A stretch of DNA of 34,757 bases from a virus. Below the pieces are notes generated by a model. The model was not told the DNA's origin. It did not search any database and saw only the letters and a list, made by a program, of their open reading frames with translations. The position numbers were made by a program, and so were the translations under genes. The stretch covers positions 1 through 34,757 of IMG/VR virus record IMGVR_UViG_3300042449_000749; one strand, written 5' to 3'. Below, piece by piece: positions 27,901-34,757 of the stretch (the stretch's first letter is position 1; each line of letters opens with the position of its first letter).

Positions 27901-30494
27901 ACATTTCGAACAGTCATGCTCATGTTGCTATTAAGCTTTAATCCAAGTTCCCCACGAACATACGCAGCCTGTGGGTCAACCGGATCATTCAACCACTTAG
28001 CGATATCTTTCTCACTATCACCGCGAATGACACGCTGATACAGGTAAGAGTTACGGAACTGAGTGTTAACAACATCAGCTAAAGCAGTAACGTAGTTTCC
28101 GTCAGACGGGTTGACGCGGGTTGGAACCTTCGCCCTAACCTGACCAGATGAAAGACCAGTTACCATTTGACCAGGGCCACCGAGGGTGGCCTGTGTCGTT
28201 CTTTCAGAAGAACTAAGTTCACGCAAGTAACGACCACCAGTACCAACAAAGGTGTCGTCGTAGTCCACGCCTTTGTAAGACTTTACACCAGCACCGATCC
28301 GGTACTTGCCCTCTTTAAGATAATCTTCAATAACTAATTGGCGGTTTCTGTGAACCATATCAAGCTCACTGGTCACCTCATCCAACGTGCCAATAGATGA
28401 TAGGTCAACCTTTTCCCCACGAGCAACAGCCGAAGCGTCAATACCACGGATCTGGAGACGGGCAGCGATGTGCCCCTGCAACTCATCAATCAAGTCTTGC
28501 GTTTCCTGGTCAATGTCTTTACCAAACTGCTTGGCAATGAAACCATTCTTACGGTTCTTGGCAAAGTTGCGGACACCAGGGATAAGTTGATCCGCAGCCA
28601 TCATCGCATTAGTCACGGAAGCGAACCGGAACCAACCTTCACTGACGTTTCGAACAGGGTAACCTAAACGGAACAGAACAGCCGGTCGCCACACGGAGTT
28701 AAAAGCTTCGTAAGCGTAGGTCGCTTTTTCGCCAGCACTCCTAGCCCCAAGTTGGGGGCCAGAAAGTCCCTCAGCGGCGTTGCGCATCGCGCTATCCACT
28801 TCTTTCCAGTTAAGCATAACGTAAGTGTCTGGCGTTTGAGTTTCAAGGAAAGGGGCAATGTTGATATCGCCACCCTCATCAACCCATGTTGCTTTGCCAT
28901 CTTTGAGCACTTGCTGAACGGAACCGTTTTTGTTGCTAACAATAAAGTCTTTGACCATATCAATAGTGGCTTGATCTGTGATGCCATACTTTTTGGCGAT
29001 TAACTCAACACCCTCTTTTTCGATCTTCTCAAGTATGGCGTTCTGTGCGCCTGTGTTAGGTGCGTTAAGGAAATAATTAACGCGGGCCAAGCTTTCTTCA
29101 CCAGTAAACAAATCACGAAGGGGGCCACTGCGTAGGTTTGCCTGCAACTCAACAGCACCATCAGATGCGTTAGCCCCTTGTAAATTAAAAATACCAGTGG
29201 CACTACCCTGGTTGTATGCGGAACCGACGGCTTGTTGTAGGCGGGGAGCCCTGCTCCATACGTTAACCTTGCGAGCGCCTTCGCCAACATAAAAGGTTTG
29301 TGGAACAATAGTTTCATCAACACCGAACGCCGCGCGGGTTTTTGCCTCAGCCCTTTCAAAAGCACTACGCTGTCTGGCCATAGCTGCATCTTGACCAAAC
29401 CTAGTTAAACCTTGAGCTGTTCCAATACTCAAGTCCTGACCCTTAGTGGCCCTTACCGCAACATTGGTTCGAGCGGTAGCAATAGCGTTTGCAAGAAACT
29501 CGTCACGATAAAGAAGTCCATCGTATTCTTTTTGAATAGCATCATCCCAGTTAGGCGACATTGGGTATCCGCTAACTTTTGCAAAACCAAACATACTTCT
29601 ATTGGCTTCAATTTCTCTAGCCAGAACAGTTTTAGTTTTAGCAAGTTCATCAATGGCCTGTTTGTTTCCGCGCGAAGCCATCCAGATTAGTGCAGTTTCC
29701 GATTCACTGGTTGACTGAGAAAAAGCACTAGCAAGTTGTGGGTTAGTTCCTTTAAGAAAATTATTGATAGTGGTTACGTCGCCAGTTTTAGTTAACCACT
29801 TGATAGTTTCCCAAGCAGTACCAGTTTTTTCCGCAATCTGCTCAGTCTCTTTGGCAATGCTCTGATTACTACGGGCGTACTTAACTTCCTTTGTAACCTG
29901 ACCTAAACGGTTCAGGGGGTCAAGATACCAGTTGAACGCAAGGTCTGAACCACCAGAAACAACATTGGCGGCCCAGTTGTTTTCAAAGTCTTTTAGACGT
30001 TGACGTTGCTTAATCGCGGCATTAACCTGCTCGCGTGCAGAAGAATCATTCTTATCGCCAATGTAGTTATTGAAACCGGCAACAATTTCCTGACCCGGGG
30101 AAACATACTCAGAAGCGTTCCACAAGTTACCAAGTTCACCTAAACTACTACCGGTTAAACGCTCGCGGCCAGGGTCAATGGCCATCATCGCTGTTGTCAG
30201 TGGGCGAGATACACCGTAACGGTAAGGAAGCGCAACAGATTCAAGTGCCCGTCCCTGCGCGGCTTCATACTTAGTTGCAACAGAAGAAACAAATGGGTCA
30301 CTTGATTTAGCAACAGCCTCAGATGCCGAGGCACGGATAGGTTCAATTCCCTTAAAAATGTCAATGGCCGAACCAATACCAACACTGCCCTGCATTAAGG
30401 GTTGGGTGAATCGAGTTAAGTCGGATGTTTGGAAACCGTCGCCACCAGTAACCTTATTGTAAAGGCTGTCCTTAAAATCCTGCCACAAACTCAC
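24990..30494 (-). CDS. Giant virion protein (probable ejection or internal protein), 1834 aa
   Basis: GTG start in a GTGA overlap. Long helical stretches dominate. Recognisable blocks are FNWYLDPLNRLGQVTKEVKY (about residue 190), RPAVLFRLGYPVRNVSEGWF (about 600), a charged coiled-coil zone (about 930-1080), and RGAEYLRFVSPFFAAWENTT (about 1300), which resembles the PFFxA region of large polyvalent-protein associated domains. The tail is Gln-rich (RIEQLTQQQQVGAA). No lysozyme, protease or ADP-ribosyltransferase motif is evident. At this size it equals a tape measure or the T7 gp16-type core protein. Lack of tail-tube genes favours an ejected internal protein. Its place between portal and scaffold is unusual. 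Confidence 0.65.
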   Translation of the reverse strand: MSLWQDFKDSLYNKVTGGDGFQTSDLTRFTQPLMQGSVGIGSAIDIFKGIEPIRASASEAVAKSSDPFVSSVATKYEAAQGRALESVALPYRYGVSRPLTTAMMAIDPGRERLTGSSLGELGNLWNASEYVSPGQEIVAGFNNYIGDKNDSSAREQVNAAIKQRQRLKDFENNWAANVVSGGSDLAFNWYLDPLNRLGQVTKEVKYARSNQSIAKETEQIAEKTGTAWETIKWLTKTGDVTTINNFLKGTNPQLASAFSQSTSESETALIWMASRGNKQAIDELAKTKTVLAREIEANRSMFGFAKVSGYPMSPNWDDAIQKEYDGLLYRDEFLANAIATARTNVAVRATKGQDLSIGTAQGLTRFGQDAAMARQRSAFERAEAKTRAAFGVDETIVPQTFYVGEGARKVNVWSRAPRLQQAVGSAYNQGSATGIFNLQGANASDGAVELQANLRSGPLRDLFTGEESLARVNYFLNAPNTGAQNAILEKIEKEGVELIAKKYGITDQATIDMVKDFIVSNKNGSVQQVLKDGKATWVDEGGDINIAPFLETQTPDTYVMLNWKEVDSAMRNAAEGLSGPQLGARSAGEKATYAYEAFNSVWRPAVLFRLGYPVRNVSEGWFRFASVTNAMMAADQLIPGVRNFAKNRKNGFIAKQFGKDIDQETQDLIDELQGHIAARLQIRGIDASAVARGEKVDLSSIGTLDEVTSELDMVHRNRQLVIEDYLKEGKYRIGAGVKSYKGVDYDDTFVGTGGRYLRELSSSERTTQATLGGPGQMVTGLSSGQVRAKVPTRVNPSDGNYVTALADVVNTQFRNSYLYQRVIRGDSEKDIAKWLNDPVDPQAAYVRGELGLKLNSNMSMTVRNVADVVERYLPDAELRLNAALRDLTPDDISKAMSKTGFVQVDAKTLQGAQKFLDNPAVDARLAKIDGQLKDYYERVTTSERKGYVFADVKKLEANKTKYTDELRSIREIRNGEGFSSLSRAKRRDYFNREQKVIQILQKNSASIEKQNVILKQLQDVGAPRAAKYGEKIRKLEAEYDEILARQNRAAAITGKPLKSAERKVYATQAELMATKAESGVRKIYDGTFKVITFRNGQRVEKSFADEKKANAYFKNNPPSEGIGQPVRPIAKTSVKPLDGPGTAYRDVDVPLNRADAEASTQGGGAYGGAFPEGQVDWNVATVRGADGNPYTVATKGGEWKRWQPIHGKEIMDTIKEPGTKKALARQRDRIFKYIGSLPEDTLLRHPFVNVRYNQYMRQAIDDAVAQGGKDMSNAELQALSRSAREYSLREVKRTLYTIDRYTRGAEYLRFVSPFFAAWENTTRTWGRIMLNDPSVAARAYQVITAPIRAGWVVDENGVPVEFDGRLPSKEWSLQLQVPTGVADKIPGLKGHETMRFNLKSLNVVFQGETIFTPGVGPLVQIPISEAIKIDDNAATRLLGEVTLTTGVSTTRGSADLITPAWMRRALSLYMKENASDYSRDFTMLYQQRRFELQQQGIEPPKDLLERVKNETDRFYVMRTFANLILPASPQFGIKPEYQQYVDKWRQYQQQGTIEGVTAAERYRKDFPEYFAFGFSTSENTTGVTSTRSARKNAERYGSTISSVLAIPGVDPGVLGALLNNPDDTSFDQYTGAWQTNRQVTPGIDVDYRSQRSPKEAADQPYIAKGWDDFIAMDNKTKALLASKGLKSFSANGAEGLQSYRRDWLAWAQRNNPAWFVSYSQRDENQFNANAQAFSRALEDPKFSGDKKNDAAWKAIGSYLTTREELKQELASRQAGGGSATLTSASNSDLAAFYTDYVAWLNRQSPRASELFTRYFDGEFGRIEQLTQQQQVGAA

Positions 30495-30652
30495 TTAGGC
30501 TGACCCCCAACCAGGAGCATAGCAAAATCGCGGTGGTCTTGATCCGGCATGGGTGCGCCAGCAAGATCCCACGCCGTACCAGCTTCACCAATACCAACAG
30601 CGTCCAAGTACATACCCAGACGATCCCAGAAACTCATGGAGTTATTGTCCAT
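30491..30652 (-). CDS. Small hypothetical protein, 53 aa
   Basis: The protein MDNNSMSFWDRLGMYLDAVG... continues with WDLAGAPMPDQDHRDF and ends VGGQPK. The ATG at 30652 has GGGGT about 8 bases upstream; an ATG at 30637 is an alternative, while longer starts fall deep within the upstream gene. It overlaps the upstream stop by 11 bases and the giant gene by GTGA. No family recognised. Possibly a small head protein. Confidence 0.6.
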   Translation of the reverse strand: MDNNSMSFWDRLGMYLDAVGIGEAGTAWDLAGAPMPDQDHRDFAMLLVGGQPK

Positions 30653-31130
30653 TTGAGATACCCCGCAAATACTGTGCAAGCATTTTGATCTGCTGACCAG
30701 AATCAGGTGTTTCAGCCTGACGCATGATGGCCGGAAGGTACTTCAAAAGTCGTTGTGCATCCTCGTTTGACGAAGGCAAACCTAAAGCCTCAGTACCTGG
30801 GCCTGGGCCCAGTGCTGCTCCAGCAGTGACGGGTTCATCGGGGCGCTCAGTTGGGTCTGTGAGGGGCGTAACGCCCTGACCTGGGGTCATAGGCGCAGAA
30901 GGGGGGGTCATGCCGTTAGAAGGCATCGTAGGGCTTCCTGTGGGCATAGAGCCTTGAGCCATCTGAGCACCACCCTGAATATCACGCATCTCTTGACGCT
31001 CGCCATAATAGGCGGCAGGAACTTCACGAACAGGTTGACCAGGGCCACCATCAGTACGTTGCGACAGCGACCCCGGCCCTGAAACAGGAGCAGGATTGCT
31101 AGGCTTTCTGTAACCACCTTGCTCTGCCAT
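30642..31130 (-). CDS. Pro/Gly/Met-rich virion-region protein, 162 aa
   Basis: Residues 1-115 are disordered and rich in Pro, Gly, Met and Ser (SNPAPVSGPGSLSQRTDGGP, MPTGSPTMPSNGMTPPSAP). The last 40 residues form helices (DAQRLLKYLPAIMRQAETPD, IKMLAQYLRGI). The composition closely resembles the portal's C-terminal tail, suggesting related or interacting proteins. GAGGTG precedes the ATG. Role unknown; an accessory head or scaffold-like part is possible. Confidence 0.6.
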   Translation of the reverse strand: MAEQGGYRKPSNPAPVSGPGSLSQRTDGGPGQPVREVPAAYYGERQEMRDIQGGAQMAQGSMPTGSPTMPSNGMTPPSAPMTPGQGVTPLTDPTERPDEPVTAGAALGPGPGTEALGLPSSNEDAQRLLKYLPAIMRQAETPDSGQQIKMLAQYLRGISNGQ

Positions 31131-31158
31131 GTTTCACCTCAATCAAAATAGAACTAAT

Positions 31159-31260
31159 TTAGTAAACCTTGCCCTTGCGAACCGGCTTAGCCTTAACAGG
31201 CTTACCAGCCTTGAACGGCTTGGGCTTGCGGACGGGCTTCACAGGCCCCATCCCTGGCAC
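31159..31260 (-). CDS. Very basic Pro/Lys-rich peptide, 33 aa
   Basis: GTG start sharing one base with the previous stop (TAGTG). Of 33 residues 13 are Lys or Arg, arranged as PVRKPKPFKAGKPVKAKP repeats, with no acidic residue. It looks like a short histone-tail-like DNA-binding peptide and could neutralise packaged DNA or interact with the portal tail. The Lys/Pro pattern recalls the endolysin linker (KPKPKPKP). Too short for firm family assignment. Confidence 0.6.
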   Translation of the reverse strand: MPGMGPVKPVRKPKPFKAGKPVKAKPVRKGKVY

Positions 31261-31439
31261 TACTTAACCTTACGCTTGTCGTTGTTACCAACACCAGGAA
31301 CCTGAACCCCAGCCTGAGTTACGCTTGGGCCAGACGCACTACGATCCGTGTCAGTAGCCATACCTGCCTTGATTGGCTCTGCCGTATTAACCGGAGCAGC
31401 AGTGCCCTGAGAGCCGAAACTCGGCATCTTCTTAGCCAT
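31260..31439 (-). CDS. Small hypothetical protein, 59 aa
   Basis: The protein MAKKMPSFGSQGTAAPVNTA... has a basic end (NNDKRKVK) and appears largely disordered. TAGGAAA lies about 6 bases before the ATG, 17 bases after the portal stop. Its TAG overlaps the next GTG by one base. With the 33-residue basic peptide it fills the interval between portal and the P/G-rich gene. No family recognised. Confidence 0.6.
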   Translation of the reverse strand: MAKKMPSFGSQGTAAPVNTAEPIKAGMATDTDRSASGPSVTQAGVQVPGVGNNDKRKVK

Positions 31440-31456
31440 ATTGTTTTCCTATCTTG

Positions 31457-33328
31457 TTACGCCGGTTGGCGGCGGACAACGCTAGCCGAAAGGTTCGGTG
31501 CGCCGGAAGCAGACAACCCAGCAAGGAGAGTCTGCATATCTGGACGACCACCAGGAGCCATACCCGCTTGACCAGGTGCAACACCCTGCGGGAGTCCAGT
31601 TTCTTGCATACCAGGTGGCATACCAGAAGGTGTCCCCTCAGGGGCAGGCATACCGGGAGAGCCAAGTTCGTTAGGCATCTGCTGACCGGCTACACCTGCT
31701 TCCGTCTGAGGGGAAGGCGGTGGTGGTGGCGGAGCAAAAGCATCCGCAATCGCAGTCTCAATCGGAGTGCCGTTCTTACGGGCTTCAATGATTGAGGCAA
31801 GCTTAGTAACAACATCAGTGGGGTCTTGCCCCTGGGCAGCCATAGCAGGAATGGACTGCACATAAGCAGCAACACCCTGGAACCCTGCTTCACGCAAACG
31901 CTCCACGTCAATGAGTTCTTCCTCAGTCTTAACATTCATTGAGTTAGGCAAGTTGCGTCGAACAAACGACTTGGAAACAAGGTCAGCACCCAAAGCCTGC
32001 AACGACCAAACCAATGCGCGGTTAGGATCAAGACCAGCCATCAAACCGTAAGTTACCTCAACACCAGTCTCAGTTCCAATGTCGCGCTGAGGAACATACT
32101 TGATGGTGTAAGGATTACCATTCTGCTGTCCCTTGATTTCCTTGCTATCAAGGGGGAACAACATGGTGTCAAGTTCGAAACACATTTGTATAACTTCAAC
32201 AAACGTGTCAGCAAGAACGTCCTGTGCGGTTTTGATTTGGGTGTCAAAGCCACCCATGAGTGCTTGTACGCCGCGACCTGTGATGATGCTTGCGTCAATG
32301 TTTCCTTGGCGGCCTTCGGGGTAGCGTGCCCCGTTTCGCATTTCTTGGTCTAGGGATTGTGCTTGGGCGAACGCGGATTGTGGCATTTCGATTGGCGCAC
32401 GTCGCACGTTTTGTGGTTCACGGGTGCGGATGATTGCGTCCCCACCGATGGGGAAGTGTTGGATATCCGATGGTACGAACAGTGGGGCTTCAACAGCTTT
32501 GTGGGCTGCTTCAAGTGAGAGTAGCGCAAACTTCGCACGAGCCATCTGTACCCAAAGCACATCATCAAATTGTCCACGTTGTTGACCGTCGAAGGAAGGT
32601 TTGCGGGCCACCACAACAGGACAACGCCCTAGTGGGTTGTTTGTTTGTGCGAGGATCAGGTTTGCTCGTTCGGGGACGAACATGATTTCTTGCTTGTCAT
32701 CCACCCAACGAACCACTTCAAGCATTGTGTCACCGGGGGTGTACTGGCCCTGGTTCTTGTTTTTTAGCTTGTCGGCGTACTCAGGGAACATTGCACAAAG
32801 TTCAGATGTGGGTTTTAGGAAGCGTCGTGCGAAAGCGGTGCAGTTCCCCCAACGGTCGAACTCTGGGTACGAACCCATTGGATCTTCAACCGTGATGTGT
32901 GGTCGGCGGTCTTTGAAGTTTGGCTCAACACGGAAAGGTAGGAAACCGTAAGTGACGTATTGGTCTGCACCAGCATACATTTCGCGGCCAAGCTTCGAGG
33001 CGGATATGTAGTGGTTGGCAATGATGGTGCGCTTGTCGGCTTTGGTTCGTTTATTGTCGTCGGTCATGTTGTTTTGTGAACATGAGAACGTGGGCAGTGG
33101 TGCGATTACTTCTGAAAGGTCACGGGCAACGGTGTCAATGAAGTTGGCAACAATTGGCTTGGGCCATTCCGATGGGAACAAACCTGGAAAGGCTTCTTCG
33201 TAGTTGCCCCCACGAACCGAGGCAACCTTATTCATTCGGCCATCGCGTTCAGCGTAACGAGACTTGAGCACGTCAAAGCGTCGGCGGATATCGCTCTCCG
33301 CGTATTGTGCCATTGTCGCATCAGCCAT
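31457..33328 (-). CDS. Portal protein, 623 aa
   Basis: The core (residues about 20-480) shows a portal pattern: an N-terminal helical region (IRRRFDVLKSRYAERDGRMN), GFLPFRVEPNFKDRRPHITV and VEDPMGSYPEFDRWGN wing strands, and NLILAQTNNPLGRCPVVVA. A long stem/crown helical part follows with GRGVQALMGGFDTQIKTAQD. The last about 110 residues are Pro/Gly/Met-rich (AFAPPPPPPSPQTEAG) and probably disordered. It forms the ring through which DNA is packaged and ejected. The terminase stop overlaps its ATG (TAATG), the standard packaging order. Confidence 0.82.
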   Translation of the reverse strand: MADATMAQYAESDIRRRFDVLKSRYAERDGRMNKVASVRGGNYEEAFPGLFPSEWPKPIVANFIDTVARDLSEVIAPLPTFSCSQNNMTDDNKRTKADKRTIIANHYISASKLGREMYAGADQYVTYGFLPFRVEPNFKDRRPHITVEDPMGSYPEFDRWGNCTAFARRFLKPTSELCAMFPEYADKLKNKNQGQYTPGDTMLEVVRWVDDKQEIMFVPERANLILAQTNNPLGRCPVVVARKPSFDGQQRGQFDDVLWVQMARAKFALLSLEAAHKAVEAPLFVPSDIQHFPIGGDAIIRTREPQNVRRAPIEMPQSAFAQAQSLDQEMRNGARYPEGRQGNIDASIITGRGVQALMGGFDTQIKTAQDVLADTFVEVIQMCFELDTMLFPLDSKEIKGQQNGNPYTIKYVPQRDIGTETGVEVTYGLMAGLDPNRALVWSLQALGADLVSKSFVRRNLPNSMNVKTEEELIDVERLREAGFQGVAAYVQSIPAMAAQGQDPTDVVTKLASIIEARKNGTPIETAIADAFAPPPPPPSPQTEAGVAGQQMPNELGSPGMPAPEGTPSGMPPGMQETGLPQGVAPGQAGMAPGGRPDMQTLLAGLSASGAPNLSASVVRRQPA

Positions 33329-34757
33329 TAGATCACCATTTCATTTCGGGTTGCCGCCCACTCGTTCAAGTCAATAACCGCTCGTTGACTCATGCTCCGT
33401 GGAGACGAGTAAGGGTTCTTTGTGAACCAGTTCATATCACTGGTTGTTTGCCCAATGATTGCCCTGGCTGAAAGTTCGCAGAACCACAACGCCATCACAA
33501 GGTCAGTCTTGTTACGGGTCTTGGGTTGCCACGAAACCAGTTGCTCAACTAGGGCCTTCAAACCCTCAGTGCCTTCAACGAGGGGAAGTTCGATAAGGTT
33601 GTCACCCATTGATCGGGCGACACGGTTCTTATCACTAGCAGTTTCGATAGTGCCGAACAGGGTTGACATACTTGCCACACCAAAACCCTCATCCCACTTG
33701 TTGATGCGGGACGTGTAGTGGGGTTTGATAACGCAACCACGGGCGTTCAAATACTTGTTCAAGTTTTCGTCGTGAACCAGATACAACTGGAAAGCGTTGG
33801 ATTCAATGACCCATTCCTGCGGACGGTACCTATCCGTCCAAGAAGTAACAAGGTCATAAATCTTGGATGGGGTGGCACCACTCATGCGGGCCGCGTCAAG
33901 GATGTAACGCTTACCCGACTGACGATCCACTGCCATAGCAATAGCGGCAGTGTCTTTGTCAGCTGCGGGGTCTAGCCCGCAAATAATGTAGAAACCTTCA
34001 GGGTTGGCGGGGTGCCCAGCGGCCTGCCCGTTCAGTGGCCCCACTTTACGCATACCGTTTACGCTTCCGCGAACAGCAGCAGGGTGGAAGATTGCGTCCT
34101 CAGAAACATCTTGTTGCTGGTAAACCATAGACCAGATGCGGGGGCCAACAGCGCCACGCACGTTGTCAAGGTGGGGGCCATCCCAGCGACGGAACAAACC
34201 ATCCTCGTCAGGCTCTTCACCCTCAGACCCCTCGAAAGGAACCTCGGCCTTAGGCCACAAGGTCAACCAGTCCTCAGAGTTACCGCCACCATAATCCAAC
34301 ACAGCGGGTTGTGAGAAACGCGTCCAAGGTGACGTACCAGAAACGTAGTGGTCACCGTTCATAAGTTGTTGATACAGGTCAATGGGCGCAACGCGCGTAC
34401 CAATAACCAGCAGTTTGCCCGTGGGGGCCAGTCGGGAGCTAACTTCAATACGAAGCCAGTCCATGTGCTTTTCCCACTCAGCCGCGTTAGCCAACACCAC
34501 TGCGTCATCAATAATAATTAGGTCAGCACGGGCACCATAGATCTGCCCACCAATACCAATGGCCTGAACCGTTGGATCTTTCTCCTGACCATCCCGCTCC
34601 TCACCACCCAAATAGATTTGGTTGGCAGTCCACGAGTCAGCAGTTTTCTTAAAACCACCCTCAGGGCTAAAGTTGGCTTGCAACTTCGCGTACGCTGGGT
34701 GTGTTAGTCGCTGCTTGATACCGTACAAGAACTGTTGCGCCATCTTCTGTGTCTTAG
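33328..34757 (-). CDS. terL: Terminase large subunit (5' part missing at window edge)
   Basis: The frame is open to the window edge, beyond the first visible ATG at 34743, so the gene is partial; Walker A would lie outside. Walker B is ARADLIIIDDAVVL. A motor-domain motif LLVIGTRVAP follows. The nuclease domain begins with FYIICGLDPAADKDTAAIAM (first Asp), continues with QEWVIESNAFQ (Glu) and ends with KTDLVMALWFCE (second Asp). It pumps DNA into the head through the portal and cuts unit genomes. The small subunit is not in the window and may lie just beyond its right edge. Confidence 0.9.
   Translation of the reverse strand, partial: KTQKMAQQFLYGIKQRLTHPAYAKLQANFSPEGGFKKTADSWTANQIYLGGEERDGQEKDPTVQAIGIGGQIYGARADLIIIDDAVVLANAAEWEKHMDWLRIEVSSRLAPTGKLLVIGTRVAPIDLYQQLMNGDHYVSGTSPWTRFSQPAVLDYGGGNSEDWLTLWPKAEVPFEGSEGEEPDEDGLFRRWDGPHLDNVRGAVGPRIWSMVYQQQDVSEDAIFHPAAVRGSVNGMRKVGPLNGQAAGHPANPEGFYIICGLDPAADKDTAAIAMAVDRQSGKRYILDAARMSGATPSKIYDLVTSWTDRYRPQEWVIESNAFQLYLVHDENLNKYLNARGCVIKPHYTSRINKWDEGFGVASMSTLFGTIETASDKNRVARSMGDNLIELPLVEGTEGLKALVEQLVSWQPKTRNKTDLVMALWFCELSARAIIGQTTSDMNWFTKNPYSSPRSMSQRAVIDLNEWAATRNEMVI

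Noticed and set aside
24990-30494. Tail tape measure protein of a siphovirus
   Set aside because: Size would fit, but the gene lies before scaffold and capsid, there is no tail tube or frameshifted chaperone pair, and downstream genes look like adaptor and nozzle. Not fully excluded.

Overview
The window reads as one gene-dense stretch (coding density close to 100 %) of a tailed double-stranded DNA phage, most likely infecting an actinobacterium. The actinobacterial signal comes from a WhiB-type iron-sulfur regulator (650-1054), an actinobacterial-style transglycosylase (1363-1881), several very small Cys/His-rich proteins, and the replication set (Cas4-like nuclease next to a conserved zinc-ribbon protein, split DnaG-like primase, sigma-like protein). 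Base composition is about half G+C by eye, low for a classical high-GC actinobacterium. A freshwater or other moderate-GC host is my inference only. No integrase, DNA polymerase, tape-measure or major tail protein is visible. With an N4-gp56-like capsid and adaptor- and nozzle-like tail genes, this suggests podovirus-like morphology (inference).

Layout. (1) 1-2274, rightward: a cassette of eleven tiny overlapping genes (the first cut by the window edge), including a 24-residue membrane peptide, WhiB, a small HTH protein, a membrane-anchored transglycosylase and a multi-span membrane protein. It ends at a hairpin terminator (2354-2390). (2) 10381 down to 2390, leftward: the early replication operon. 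It runs from a small acidic protein through Dcm methyltransferase, Cas4-like exonuclease, zinc-ribbon protein, small regulators, DnaB-like helicase, Holliday-junction-type nuclease, primase in two overlapping frames, a DUF6378-like protein and DnaQ-like exonuclease to a sigma-like protein. A plausible leaderless promoter abuts its first ATG. (3) 10382-11002: divergent control region and a two-gene rightward operon (40-residue zinc-finger peptide and HExxH metallopeptidase), ending at a strong bidirectional terminator (11038-11076). (4) 34757 down to 11094, leftward: the late operon. It runs terminase large subunit (cut by the window edge), portal, small basic and P/G-rich proteins, a giant 1834-residue virion protein with three companions, scaffold, major capsid, several receptor-binding or fibre-like genes, head-tail adaptor-like and nozzle-like proteins, a PG-binding/membrane/coiled-coil protein, holin and endolysin.

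Most neighbours share ATGA, GTGA, TAATG or TAGTG start/stop overlaps, so translational coupling is the rule. Several real genes are shorter than 60 codons and were found only by following this tiling. Points worth a second look: the two-frame primase, a hidden zinc-finger gene (7033-7185), the leaderless early promoter, the giant protein block inserted between portal and capsid, the unusual lysis-cassette protein at 12013-12579, an AT-rich fibre tip (14471-14820), a duplicated gene-start element (18946-18975 and 20112-20140), and a structured non-coding leader before the scaffold and capsid genes (21730-21951).
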